From positions 1 to 18,200 of the forward strand of contig CAAGHV010000241.1 of assembly GCA_900769785.1 (NCBI GenBank): a stretch of 18,200 bases of DNA, read 5' to 3'. The DNA is from Bacteroidales bacterium (lineage in GTDB: Bacteria > Bacteroidota > Bacteroidia > Bacteroidales > P3). A program made the translations under genes and the position numbers. The notes beneath the pieces were generated by a model that worked only from the letters and a program-made list of their open reading frames with translations, had not been told where the DNA came from and did not search any database. Below are positions 1-8,047 of this stretch, piece after piece (the stretch's first letter is position 1; each line of letters opens with the position of its first letter).

Positions 1-172
1 CCCAAATCAGTCGTTAGAATAGTATAACTGATATAAGCAATACATATACAATACTTTATGGCAGATAATTTCTAATGGCCGTCATTAGAAAAAAAATCAA
101 ATTCTAACGTATTGTATAATAATTATATATGTCATAATTCCAAGCATCAAAAACTCTAATGACCGATTTGGG
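1..172 (-). mobile_element. MITE-like repeat, copy A
   Basis: A non-coding 172-bp element, nearly identical in reverse complement to 14964-15133. Its ends are inverted repeats: CCCAAATCAGTCGTTAG at the left matches the reverse complement of CTAATGACCGATTTGGG at the right in 15 of 17 positions. A near-palindrome, CTAATGGCCGTCATTAG, sits near the centre at 72-88 and repeats the terminal motif. The right end is followed by TTAA. No ORF is convincing inside. Size, AT richness, terminal inverted repeats and a second copy fit a miniature inverted-repeat element moved in trans by a transposase not present here. The contig begins at the first base of the element, so the left flank is unseen and the assembly probably broke at this repeat. 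Strand is given relative to copy B taken as plus. Confidence 0.75.
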
Positions 173-301
173 TTAAAATGGTATTTTGTGAAATGGCTGT
201 TATTAGTGGTGCAATATGACTGCAATACCATTACAAATGCTTTGCAAGATACTTGCAAATTATAAGCATGAGATTTAGACATCAAAATGCCATGGTTACG
301 A
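173..301. other. Intergenic spacer with small hairpins
   Basis: No gene is seen. The stretch holds a perfect 8-bp hairpin with a 3-base loop (TTTGCAAG at 241-248, CTTGCAAA at 252-259) and a looser 9-bp inverted pair (AATGGTATT at 177-185, AATACCATT at 224-232). Neither has a U-run, so neither looks like a terminator. The corresponding spacer beside copy B (14885-14963) is not recognisably similar, so the two repeats flanking this spacer were probably acquired or joined independently. Confidence 0.4.
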
Positions 302-385
302 GTCAAAACTATGGGAGTTTTGGGTCAAAAGTATGGCACTTATAGGTTGTAAACCGCGGGATTGTGGGTGAGAAGTGTAGGACTT
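302..385 (-). repeat. Partial copy of foldback repeat
   Basis: Bases 302-360 match the reverse complement of about 14821-14881 with scattered substitutions, sharing for example ATGGGAG and TCAAAAGTATGGCACTT. The later part (around GGGATTGTG and GAAGTGTAGG) also resembles 14886-14940 in the direct orientation. It is therefore a second, diverged copy of the repeat found at 14819-14940. It lies immediately upstream of the promoter at 399-430. Confidence 0.6.
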
Positions 386-398
386 ATATATTAACATG

Positions 399-430
399 TT
401 GGAGATATTAAAATAAAATGCGTATCTTTG
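399..430 (+). promoter_or_regulatory. Bacteroidota-type promoter for tlpA-like genes
   Basis: TTG at 399-401, 21 bases, then TATCTTTG at 423-430. This is a full match to the TAnnTTTG -7 box of Bacteroidota sigma-ABfr promoters with a suitable -33 TTG. The expected transcript start near 437 leaves a leader of about 30 bases before the ATG at 466. No second promoter is seen in the 48 bases before the next gene, so both lipoprotein genes are probably read from here. Confidence 0.75.
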
Positions 431-465
431 CAACTTGAAATAAAAACATTAAATACAGTAATAAA

Positions 466-1590
466 ATGAAGAAAATGAATATTTTGAAATGGATTGCTTT
501 GCCCGTGTCGTTGCTGGCAATTGTGGGTTGTGGTGGTAACAAAACCGAATATACCATCAATGGAACTTTGGCCGACGAGGCTTTTGAAGGTGCAAATGTA
601 TTTATGGTTAATGTCGAAAATCAGGCAGAAAAATTGGATTCGGCAGTGGTAACTAATGGAACATTTACTTTCAATGGTCAATTGGAAAATCCTGTAATGG
701 CTAACATTATAGCTTTGACGACCGGTAATAACCATAAAAGAGTAGAATGTGTGGTAGAGAATGGTACCATAGCTGTGGATATGGACAATAGTAAAGTGTC
801 GGGAACACCGCAAAACGAAGCTCTTTCGCAAATTACAAACACAGTGAAAGACGATAAAGCATACCTGCGTGAGCTATATAAAGAATATTTGGCTGCTCCT
901 ACCGAAGAGGAACGCAAAGCTGTAGAAGCCATATACGACAGTGTAGTAACAATATATCAAGCTAAAGAAATTGCAGCTTTTGAAAAAGCATACAACGAAA
1001 ACTCCGACAAGGTGCTTGGTGCCTATGCTTTGTATCAGATTATAAGCAACCGTCGTGATGCCGGCTCTATCAATTCCGCACAAGTGGATTCGATATTGGC
1101 TACTGCCGCTCCCGTAGTGAAAAACTTCTCGCTTATAGCCAAAGAGCTGGAAGGTATGCGCAACCTTGAAAAAACATCGGTGGGCAAAGCCTATATCGAC
1201 CTTGATTTGCTTGAAGGCGAAACTATGACAGCTACCAAGCTAAGCCAACATATTGATGGCAAAGTGGCATTGATAGACTTTTGGGCATCGTGGTGTGGTC
1301 CATGTCGTGCCGAGATTCCCAATATTGCCGAAATGCACAAGAAGTATGCCGACAAGGGTGTGGTGGTTATCGGTCTTAATGTTTGGGACAAGCCTGAAGC
1401 TCAACGCAAAACTATCGAAACCATAAATATGACATGGCTGCAACTTGCCGATACTACCAAGGTGGCTACCGATACTTATGGCGTAAACGGCATTCCTCAA
1501 ATAATGCTTATCGGAAAAGACGGCACTATATTGGCTCGCGACCTTCGTGGCGAAACCATCGAAGCTGCCATCGTTGAGGCATTGAAATAA
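466..1590 (+). CDS. Thioredoxin-fold lipoprotein, TlpA/ResA-like (first of pair)
   Basis: A 374-residue exported thiol-disulfide oxidoreductase. The N-terminus is a lipoprotein signal ending LLAIVGC, so Cys22 would be lipidated and the protein anchored in the envelope. Residues about 28-120 look like the DUF4369 beta domain that often precedes thioredoxin domains in Bacteroidota. A helical linker follows to about residue 240, then a TlpA/ResA-type thioredoxin domain with the active site WCGPC (residues 276-280) and a cis-proline segment GIPQ near the C-terminus. By family it should reduce or exchange disulfides in exported proteins; the partner is unknown. It is followed after 48 bases by a paralogue of nearly the same length and architecture, most similar in the thioredoxin half, which indicates tandem duplication. 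The ATG start is supported by the signal peptide and by the promoter at 399-430. Confidence 0.88.
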   Translation: MKKMNILKWIALPVSLLAIVGCGGNKTEYTINGTLADEAFEGANVFMVNVENQAEKLDSAVVTNGTFTFNGQLENPVMANIIALTTGNNHKRVECVVENGTIAVDMDNSKVSGTPQNEALSQITNTVKDDKAYLRELYKEYLAAPTEEERKAVEAIYDSVVTIYQAKEIAAFEKAYNENSDKVLGAYALYQIISNRRDAGSINSAQVDSILATAAPVVKNFSLIAKELEGMRNLEKTSVGKAYIDLDLLEGETMTATKLSQHIDGKVALIDFWASWCGPCRAEIPNIAEMHKKYADKGVVVIGLNVWDKPEAQRKTIETINMTWLQLADTTKVATDTYGVNGIPQIMLIGKDGTILARDLRGETIEAAIVEALK

Positions 1591-1638
1591 TATAGAATAT
1601 CATTACAATCTAGAATAATCATATAGAACGGTTATAAG

Positions 1639-2766
1639 ATGAAAAGAGTAAACTTATTGAAGTGGATTGTATTGCCTATTTCTCTCATTGCAATAGTCGG
1701 ATGTGGTGATTCCAAAGTCAAATATACCATTGAGGGAAAACTTGCCGACGAAACTTTCGAAGGTGCAAATGTTTACCTCTTTAATGCCGAAAACGAGTTA
1801 GAGGACTTAGATACGACAGTGATTGTTAATGGTACATTTACCTTTAAAGGCGAATTGGATAATCCTATAGTAGCCACAGTTTGTGCTTTGAAAAGCGAAA
1901 CCGAAGTTAAAGTGATAGAATGCGTATTAGAAAACGGTACTATTCTTATAGACTTTGATAAAAGACAAGTATTGGGAACGCCACAAAACGAATCCTTTAC
2001 ACAAATGTTACTCGCAGGTAAAGAAGAATCGGATGCTATAAGTGAATTATACAAATATATGTCAACTTCTTCGGGTGAAGAACTTGATATTTTAAAAGCT
2101 AAGTATGATAGTCTGTACCATATACGTAAAGACAAAGCACTTGCTGCTTATGAAAAAACGTATAAAGAAAACACCGATAACATAGTTGGAGCCTATGCCT
2201 TTTATTGTCTTATAGGCACAAAAAGCAATTTGAAAGATATTACTGCTTCCCAAGTTGATTCGATGTTGGTAGGTGCTACTCCTATAGTGTCAAATTTTTC
2301 TCTTACTGTAAAAGTGTTGGACGGTTTGCGTAAATTTGAAAACACATCCGTAGGCAAACAATATACCGACCTTGAACTCTTAGAAGGTGCTGAACTTTCG
2401 GCTACCAAACTTAGCCAACATATCAATGGTAAAGTGGCTTTGATAGACTTTTGGGCTTCGTGGTGTGCTCCCTGTTGTGAGGAAATTCCTAACATTGCCG
2501 AAATGCACAAAAAATATGCCGACAAGGGTTTAGTGGTTATAGGTCTTAATGTTTGGGATAAACCGGAAGCTCAACAAAAGGCTATAGAAACCATGAATAT
2601 GACATGGCTACAACTTGCCGACACAACCCGAGTAGAAACAGCTGCTGATATTTATGGCATTAATGGCATTCCTCAAATCATGCTTATAGGCAAAGACGGC
2701 GTGATATTGGCCCGCGACCTTCGTGGCGACGCTATAGAAGCCGCCATAATAGATGCATTGAAATAG
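1639..2766 (+). CDS. Thioredoxin-fold lipoprotein, TlpA/ResA-like (second of pair)
   Basis: A 375-residue paralogue of the preceding gene with the same layout: lipoprotein signal ending IAIVGC (Cys22), DUF4369-like N-terminal domain, helical linker, TlpA/ResA-like thioredoxin domain. The active site is WCAPC (residues 275-279) with a third cysteine directly after it (C280), where the first copy has WCGPC followed by Arg. Gly-to-Ala in the CXXC dipeptide and the extra thiol could change redox potential or substrate, which is inference. The cis-proline motif GIPQ is kept. The N-terminal halves have diverged more than the C-terminal halves, so the two copies may share chemistry but not partners. 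It is probably cotranscribed with the upstream copy and ends before a bidirectional terminator at 2792-2821. Confidence 0.88.
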   Translation: MKRVNLLKWIVLPISLIAIVGCGDSKVKYTIEGKLADETFEGANVYLFNAENELEDLDTTVIVNGTFTFKGELDNPIVATVCALKSETEVKVIECVLENGTILIDFDKRQVLGTPQNESFTQMLLAGKEESDAISELYKYMSTSSGEELDILKAKYDSLYHIRKDKALAAYEKTYKENTDNIVGAYAFYCLIGTKSNLKDITASQVDSMLVGATPIVSNFSLTVKVLDGLRKFENTSVGKQYTDLELLEGAELSATKLSQHINGKVALIDFWASWCAPCCEEIPNIAEMHKKYADKGLVVIGLNVWDKPEAQQKAIETMNMTWLQLADTTRVETAADIYGINGIPQIMLIGKDGVILARDLRGDAIEAAIIDALK

Positions 2767-2791
2767 TATAGGGTATATATATATTATTTGA

Positions 2792-2821
2792 AAAGGCTTC
2801 GACCGCAAGGTTGAAGCCTTT
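2792..2821. terminator. Bidirectional rho-independent terminator
   Basis: A 13-bp stem (2792-2804 with 2809-2821, one G-U pair) closes a GCAA tetraloop. Short T-rich runs lie on both sides: GTTTATTT on the plus strand and TTTTCAAAT when read on the minus strand. It lies between the convergent genes ending at 2766 (+) and 2833 (-) and so can serve both. Confidence 0.85.
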
Positions 2822-2832
2822 GTTTATTTCCT

Positions 2833-4389
2833 TTATTTCATCGCCTTTTGGGCAAAGGCATTCATGCAGTTGATACCGTCGATGGCACTTGACATTATAC
2901 CTCCGGCATATCCTGCACCCTCGCCACAGGGGTAGAGGTTTTCGAGTTGAAGATGTTCGTAGTTGTCCTTGCGTGGTATGCGTATAGGGCTAGAAGTGCG
3001 GCTTTCAACTCCCAATACGTTGGCCGACTCGGTATAAAAGCCCTTCATCTTCTGTCCAAAGTTGCGGAAACCTTGTTGCAACGATTTTACCACAAAGTTT
3101 GGCAACAGTTCGTGTAGCGGTGCTTCGGTGCAGCCTGCCATATACGAGCTTTTGTTTATCCGCTTCGATGCTCGTCCGTTGCAGAAGTCGTTGAGGCGTT
3201 GTGTAGGGGCTTTGATGCTGTTGCCGGCAGCGGTGTACATAGCGTGTTCCACATCTTGTTGGAAACGCAGTAATGCCAAAGCTCCATGTTTGGAATATTC
3301 CGGTACATCGGCCATATCCACTGTAACGGCTATGCCCGAATTGGCATAGGGCGAGTTTCGGCGCGAGTTGGACATGCCGTTTACTACCTGCTGTTCGCTG
3401 TCGGTAGCGGCAGGTACTATAATTCCTCCCGGACACATGCAGAACGAGAATACGCCATGGTTTTCCACCTGGGTAACCAGGCTGTAGGAGGCCGGTGGGA
3501 GTAGGGGTGAGTAGTTCTCGCTATGATATTGTATGCTGTTGATAAGCATCTGAGGATGCTCTACTCTTACACCCATAGCAAAGGGTTTGGCTTCGATGGC
3601 CCAACCTTTGCGGTCGAAAAGTTCGTATATATCGCGTGCCGAATGGCCTGTGGCTAGTATTACGGCAGTGGCGTTGTATCTGTCGCCGCCAGCGGTACGT
3701 ACTCCCACCACCTTGTTGCCGTCAAGCACTAGGTCGGTAACCTGTGTTTCAAATAGGTATATACCGCCGTATTTTTCTATGGTTTCGCGTATGTGGGCTA
3801 TTATTACCGATAGGCGGTCAGTGCCTATGTGTGCATGAGCGTCTATAAGTATCTGTTCATCGGCACCATGTTCTATAAGTTTGTTCAGCACATCTCCCAC
3901 ATCGCCCCGCTTGGTGGAGCGTGTGTATAGTTTGCCGTCTGAGAAAGTTCCGGCACCGCCTTCGCCAAAGCACCAGTTGGAGTTGGGATTTACAATGCCT
4001 TCCTTGGTAAGGCGGGCAATGTCGTATTTGCGGTCGCGAACGTTTTTGCCACGTTCCAATATTATGGGTCTATAGCCAAGCTCCAATGCACGCAGTGCTG
4101 CAAAAAGGCCTGCCGGTCCTGCACCTACTATTATTATGGGGTCGGAGTTTTCGACATTCTTATATTGTGGCGGTGGGGTTTGTTTTTGGTATAGGTCGTG
4201 GTGTGTATAAGCCTCGGCTGTAACGTGGTATTTTATCTTAGACCGCCTTGAGTCTATCGACCGTCGTAGCACCTGTACGTGGTTTAGTTCGTTGTCGGGT
4301 ATGTTCAAGTGTTTGGCCACAGCCTGATGGAAACGTTTCTCAATAAGGTATTGTTCGGGCTCTAATACTAATTCTACAATGGTTTTCAT
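2833..4389 (-). CDS. FAD-dependent dehydrogenase (COG2509 type)
   Basis: A 518-residue cytoplasmic flavoprotein of the uncharacterised FAD-dependent dehydrogenase group. Residues 1-70 form an N-terminal extension typical of the group. The Rossmann dinucleotide motif follows as IIIVGAGPAGLFAALRALE, with GxGxxG at residues 89-94. The segment NWCFGEGGAGTFSDGKLYTR, characteristic of this family, lies around residue 140. A second glycine-rich stretch (ATGHSARD) and a C-terminal ending with GEGAGYAGGI complete the FAD fold. The physiological substrate is not known; homologues are often annotated simply as NAD(P)/FAD-dependent oxidoreductase. It begins 9 bases downstream of the porT-like stop and is probably cotranscribed with it. 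Base composition here is visibly more GC-rich than in the 7-14 kb part. Confidence 0.88.
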   Translation of the reverse strand: MKTIVELVLEPEQYLIEKRFHQAVAKHLNIPDNELNHVQVLRRSIDSRRSKIKYHVTAEAYTHHDLYQKQTPPPQYKNVENSDPIIIVGAGPAGLFAALRALELGYRPIILERGKNVRDRKYDIARLTKEGIVNPNSNWCFGEGGAGTFSDGKLYTRSTKRGDVGDVLNKLIEHGADEQILIDAHAHIGTDRLSVIIAHIRETIEKYGGIYLFETQVTDLVLDGNKVVGVRTAGGDRYNATAVILATGHSARDIYELFDRKGWAIEAKPFAMGVRVEHPQMLINSIQYHSENYSPLLPPASYSLVTQVENHGVFSFCMCPGGIIVPAATDSEQQVVNGMSNSRRNSPYANSGIAVTVDMADVPEYSKHGALALLRFQQDVEHAMYTAAGNSIKAPTQRLNDFCNGRASKRINKSSYMAGCTEAPLHELLPNFVVKSLQQGFRNFGQKMKGFYTESANVLGVESRTSSPIRIPRKDNYEHLQLENLYPCGEGAGYAGGIMSSAIDGINCMNAFAQKAMK

Positions 4390-4398
4390 GCTATAATG

Positions 4399-5115
4399 TT
4401 ATCCTTCAACAGTGATGCTTAGGGTAAATGTTCTTGATTTGATACTTTCGAATGACTGGGTATAGTATGTGTCGTCGGGCACTTTGAGGTCTGTAAGGCC
4501 AAAGCCCATCTTCAGTTCTATGGCAAATTTGAAATAAGGGAAATAGAAATCGAAACCTACGCCGGTAGTGTAGCTTAGGTCGCCAGGTTTGAGGCGTATT
4601 ATCGACTCGTCGGTTTGGTTTTTGTTGTTTTTAAGTGATGCAAAGTCAAAGCCATAGCGTATTCCTGTAATCACATATGGGCGGAAGTTACGCCAGCGTA
4701 CCGACCGTATTTTTATATCCAACGGCAAATCGCCATACACCGATTCTACGGTGCGACGTTTGTCCAACAAATGCGACGTTGCAAGGTAATCTTCCGAAAG
4801 GGCATAGTTGAGGTCGCGGTCAACAAACGATATGCCGGGCAAGAGCCTCACATTGAGGTAGTCGTTGATACGCAAGTCGCCCACAATGGTAAGGTGAAAG
4901 CCGGGTATGTAGTACGACCGCACGCCCTGAATGTTTTCGCGCACGCCTTCGTCGGTGGTATATCTTACGGTGAATTTCGATTGCATATATCCTACCGAAA
5001 TGCCATAATGAACTCTGTTCCTATCGAATGTCGAAAGGTTCTGAATTTGAGCAGGTAACAGCCCGGCGGCCGATAGCAATGCAACGAATATAAGTATTTT
5101 GGTTGTCTGTTTCAA
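4399..5115 (-). CDS. PorT-like outer-membrane beta-barrel protein
   Basis: A 238-residue exported protein. A signal peptide (KILIFVALLSAAGLLPAQ) is followed by alternating hydrophobic/aromatic strands, e.g. HYGISVGYM, YVITGIRYGFDF, FKFAIELKMGFGL and a final FTLSITVEG, as expected for a small outer-membrane barrel. Overall length and pattern (a VDRDLNYA segment, then DLPLDIKIRS) fit the PorT family, named for the type IX secretion protein of Porphyromonas gingivalis. PorT-like proteins also occur in Bacteroidota without type IX secretion, so that function should not be assumed. The start is a TTG: no ATG lies between the upstream in-frame stop and the signal peptide, and a later Met would remove the signal. 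It is the first gene of a two-gene unit with the FAD dehydrogenase. The family call is from pattern only. Confidence 0.7.
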   Translation of the reverse strand: MKQTTKILIFVALLSAAGLLPAQIQNLSTFDRNRVHYGISVGYMQSKFTVRYTTDEGVRENIQGVRSYYIPGFHLTIVGDLRINDYLNVRLLPGISFVDRDLNYALSEDYLATSHLLDKRRTVESVYGDLPLDIKIRSVRWRNFRPYVITGIRYGFDFASLKNNKNQTDESIIRLKPGDLSYTTGVGFDFYFPYFKFAIELKMGFGLTDLKVPDDTYYTQSFESIKSRTFTLSITVEG

Positions 5116-5493
5116 AACTAATTATTGTCAAAATTCGGAAACTATAACGCAGAGACTCGTATTTTAGTCTATTCGCTTTGCAATATTCTGCAAAAAAAAC
5201 TTTGTATCCCCTCCTTCTGTATTTCACTCCTAAGGTATAGAGTATTGCTGTCACGATGTAGTTGAAATTGCCCCGTGATGTAAATTTATCTACCTCATGA
5301 GGCAAATTTTTCACCTTAGCTATATTTAGAAAAAAAACAGTGTGGTATATCTTCTTTCGTTCACGATATACCATCAATGCCACTATACCCTATTATCATT
5401 GAGCGGACACCCTATTATTAAAAATAGTGCCTGTGATGCAATTTTTTTTTGAAAAAGAGGTTATATGGGGTATTGAATAAAATGTGTAGGTAA
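5116..5493. other. Divergent intergenic region, 378 bp
   Basis: No gene is convincing here. It separates the minus-strand porT-like unit from the plus-strand hydrolase gene and should contain promoters for both, but I find no clean TAnnTTTG box on either strand; GAATTTTG at 5129-5136 (minus) is the nearest. It does hold a perfect 9-bp inverted repeat (TGGTATATC at 5343-5351, GATATACCA at 5365-5373), a 10-bp palindrome CCTCATGAGG at 5293-5302, and a 9-base direct repeat CCCTATTAT at 5388-5396 and 5410-5418, 22 bases apart. Confidence 0.5.
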
Positions 5494-6261
5494 ATGAAAG
5501 TAACTTTTTTGGGAACGGGAACAAGCCAAGGAATACCTATAATAGGTTGTAAATGTGCTGTGTGTAAGTCGTCAAATACTAGGGATAAGCGCTTGCGTAC
5601 GTCGGCGCTTGTATCGGTAGGAGACAAGAATATCCTTATAGATATAGGGCCTGACTTTCGCGAACAGATGTTGCGCAACGATGTTTCGCACCTCAATGCC
5701 ATACTTGTAACCCATGCTCATCGCGACCATGTGGCCGGTATCGACGACATACGCCCATACAATTATTATCAGCAAAGTCCCATTGACATATATGCCCGCT
5801 CCAATGCCATCGAGGCTATACGTCGTGACTATGCCTACATATTTGCTCAACACATATATCCCGGTTTGCCCGAAGCCAACCTCATAGAGGTGAGCGGAAG
5901 CAGTGTTTTCAGTATCGGCAATACCGAGGTGGTGCCAATTGAGGCTATGCACAAAGATATGCCTATATTGGGCTACAAGATGGGCCGCTTTGCTTATGTG
6001 ACCGATGCCAACTATATAGCGCCCACTGAACTGGATAAGATTAAGGGAGTGGATGTGTTGGTAATCAATGCCCTTAGGATAGAGAAACATTTCTCACACT
6101 ACTCACTGGCCGAAGCACTTGAGGTGATAGAATATCTTAAGCCACGCAAGGCTTATCTTACACATATGAGCCACGAGATGGGCTTTTATGACGAGGTGAG
6201 CCGTCACCTGCCCGAAAATGTATTCTTGGCCTACGATGGATTAACCGTTGAAATACAATAA
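5494..6261 (+). CDS. MBL-fold metallohydrolase, PhnP-like
   Basis: A 255-residue metallo-beta-lactamase-fold hydrolase. After the opening strand (KVTFLGTGTSQGIP) comes GCKCAVC (Cys19, 21, 24), the structural zinc cysteine cluster seen in PhnP-type phosphodiesterases. Next is the metal-binding motif THAHRDH (His74, His76, Asp78, His79). Further metal ligands are expected at the His of EAMHKD, the Asp of YVTDANY and the His of LTHMSHE. PhnP hydrolyses phosphoribosyl 1,2-cyclic phosphate, but there is no phn operon here, so a general cyclic-phosphate or nucleotide phosphodiesterase role is as much as can be said. Length is typical. The next gene starts 6 bases after the stop, which suggests cotranscription. 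Confidence 0.85.
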   Translation: MKVTFLGTGTSQGIPIIGCKCAVCKSSNTRDKRLRTSALVSVGDKNILIDIGPDFREQMLRNDVSHLNAILVTHAHRDHVAGIDDIRPYNYYQQSPIDIYARSNAIEAIRRDYAYIFAQHIYPGLPEANLIEVSGSSVFSIGNTEVVPIEAMHKDMPILGYKMGRFAYVTDANYIAPTELDKIKGVDVLVINALRIEKHFSHYSLAEALEVIEYLKPRKAYLTHMSHEMGFYDEVSRHLPENVFLAYDGLTVEIQ

Positions 6262-6267
6262 AGCACT

Positions 6268-7410
6268 ATGGCAGATAGCGAAAAACATCTACATATAGTA
6301 TCGTTCGACATTCCTTTTCCAGCCAACTATGGCGGGGTTATCGATGTGTTTTATCGTATCAAATATCTATCGGAATGTGGCTTGAAGATACATTTGCATT
6401 GCTATGAATATAGTCGAAACCACTGTCACCCAAAGGAATTGGAAAACCTATGTTTTTCGGTAGATTATTATGATAGGGTAGAGGGACCGGCGAAGATGCT
6501 GAGCCCCCTACCATATATAGTCAATACGCGACGTTCTACTAGGTTGGTAGATAATTTGTCCAAGGATACATATCCTATATTTATCGAGGGGTTGCACTGC
6601 TGTACGTTGCTTAACGAGCCACGCCTGAAAGATAGACAGATGTATGTGCGTATGCACAACGTGGAGCACGACTATTACCAAGGTCTATCGAAAGTGGAAA
6701 CATCGTGGTTGAAAAGAATATATCTCAATATGGAGGTGCCACGTCTTCGCCGCTTTGAAGCAGTACTCTTGAAAGCTTCCGGTATATTCGCCATAACGCA
6801 GAAGGATATGGAATATTTTTCGGAAAAGTATAGCAATGTATATTTGTTGCCACCATCATTACCATACAGCCATGTGAATAGCAGTGTAGGAGCAGGCTCG
6901 TATGTGCTGTTCCATGGTCAGCTATCGGTGGCCGAAAATTACGATGCCGTTAAGTATTTGGCCAAAGAGGTGTTTTCGCATACATCGTTGAAACTAAAGG
7001 TGGCCGGACTCAACCCACCTAAGCATTTGGAAAGGCTGCTTTCGAAATATGGTAACATAGAGCTGATAAAGAATCCATCGCATACCGAGATGACAAATCT
7101 GGTACGTAATGCCCATGTAAACCTATTACTTACTAAGCAAAGCACCGGACTGAAACTAAAATTATTGAATTCCCTATACAACGGACGTTTCTGTGTGGTT
7201 AACGAAACAATGGTGGAAGGTACAAATCTGAGGAATTTATGTATTGTATTTGACAAACCATTGGAACTTATAAGACTGTTGGAAAAACTATTTACTATTG
7301 ATTTTAAGGCTCAAGAGATAAAAAATAGGGAAGAGTTCTTTCAAAAATATTACAGCAATGCCGATTCGGGCCGAACTATTGTAGAAAATATTTATCCTAA
7401 TAAAGGATAG
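6268..7410 (+). CDS. Glycosyltransferase, GT4/GT-B-like
   Basis: A 380-residue cytoplasmic or membrane-peripheral glycosyltransferase of the group 1 (GT-B) type. The N-terminal half opens with HIVSFDIPFPANYGGVIDVFYRIKYLSECG, the acceptor-domain glycine-rich start common in GT4-like enzymes. The C-terminal donor domain begins near YVLFHGQLSVAENYDAVKYLA, followed by KVAGLNPP and the segment STGLKLKLLNSLYNGRFCVVN, where nucleotide-sugar binding residues normally lie. The EX7E motif is not clear, so the exact family is uncertain. Substrates are not readable. It lies 6 bases after the hydrolase gene and upstream of other envelope glycosylation genes, which suggests lipopolysaccharide, glycoprotein or polysaccharide synthesis. 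Confidence 0.78.
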   Translation: MADSEKHLHIVSFDIPFPANYGGVIDVFYRIKYLSECGLKIHLHCYEYSRNHCHPKELENLCFSVDYYDRVEGPAKMLSPLPYIVNTRRSTRLVDNLSKDTYPIFIEGLHCCTLLNEPRLKDRQMYVRMHNVEHDYYQGLSKVETSWLKRIYLNMEVPRLRRFEAVLLKASGIFAITQKDMEYFSEKYSNVYLLPPSLPYSHVNSSVGAGSYVLFHGQLSVAENYDAVKYLAKEVFSHTSLKLKVAGLNPPKHLERLLSKYGNIELIKNPSHTEMTNLVRNAHVNLLLTKQSTGLKLKLLNSLYNGRFCVVNETMVEGTNLRNLCIVFDKPLELIRLLEKLFTIDFKAQEIKNREEFFQKYYSNADSGRTIVENIYPNKG

Positions 7411-7414
7411 AATA

Positions 7415-7445
7415 TTGATTTATTGTGAAAAAAGATGTAAATTTG
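7415..7445 (+). promoter_or_regulatory. Bacteroidota-type promoter for DUF4199 operon
   Basis: TTG at 7415-7417, 20 bases, then TAAATTTG at 7438-7445, an exact TAnnTTTG box. Transcription would start near 7452, about 14 bases before the ATG at 7466. The promoter starts 5 bases after the stop of the upstream glycosyltransferase gene, so the genes from 7466 onward can be read independently of it. Confidence 0.72.
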
Positions 7446-7465
7446 CAATCTAAAATATAGTAGAT

Positions 7466-8020
7466 ATGGGTTTGATAAAACGTTACGAATCAGAAATATA
7501 TGGTAATTATAAAAAGGGTTGGTTGCTATATGGACTATATACCGGGCTAATAATGAGTTTTTCGGTGTTGTTTCGCTATTGGCTTACTTACCCTATGGAT
7601 ACTCCTTCTACATGGACCGATAATATCATATTATTTCTGTGTATGTTTGTGTTTACATACCTGTATCGCAAGAAGTTGTATTGTGGAAATGTATTCTTTA
7701 AGGAGGTTTATATACTCAATTTGGGAGTGGGAGTAGTAGCCGGTGTTATATATGCTTTATTTATATGGTACTATGGTAGCTGTGTAGATACCGAATTGGT
7801 ACAACGCTATATAGATGCACAAGAGCATATTTATATCAACAATTGGCAAGGTACAACAGAGGATATGAATAAAAAGATAGAAGAAATTAAGAATCTGACT
7901 TCGGTTCCGTATCTTAGTATTTGGGGTGGAATACTTACGGTGGTAACATCGTTTATGACATCGTTTATAGTAGCTTTACTATTGAGAACACAAAAAAATG
8001 TGGTAAGACAAAAGAAATAA
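7466..8020 (+). CDS. DUF4199 family membrane protein
   Basis: A 184-residue integral membrane protein with four predicted transmembrane segments at roughly residues 18-40, 50-66, 77-105 and 152-176. There is a charged loop of about 45 residues between the third and fourth (VDTELVQRYIDAQEHIYINNWQG onward). Length, topology and a neighbouring family-2 glycosyltransferase match DUF4199 proteins of Bacteroidota, whose function is not established. The constant pairing suggests a helper of the downstream glycosyltransferase or of lipid-linked sugar handling; that is inference. It is the first gene after the promoter at 7415-7445, and 27 bases separate it from the next gene. Confidence 0.75.
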   Translation: MGLIKRYESEIYGNYKKGWLLYGLYTGLIMSFSVLFRYWLTYPMDTPSTWTDNIILFLCMFVFTYLYRKKLYCGNVFFKEVYILNLGVGVVAGVIYALFIWYYGSCVDTELVQRYIDAQEHIYINNWQGTTEDMNKKIEEIKNLTSVPYLSIWGGILTVVTSFMTSFIVALLLRTQKNVVRQKK

Positions 8021-8047
8021 TATAAATACAGATAATAATATTATACA

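Noticed and set aside
391..831. 146-residue minus-strand ORF over the first lipoprotein gene
   Set aside because: It is antisense to a clear lipoprotein gene with a promoter and signal peptide, and has no domain of its own.
4399..5115. Evidence for a type IX secretion system
   Set aside because: A PorT-like barrel alone is not diagnostic. No other Por/Gld/Sov genes and no T9SS C-terminal signals were seen in the window.
5021..5383. 120-residue minus-strand ORF upstream of the porT-like gene
   Set aside because: It overlaps the porT-like signal peptide in another frame and has no recognisable domain or start signal.
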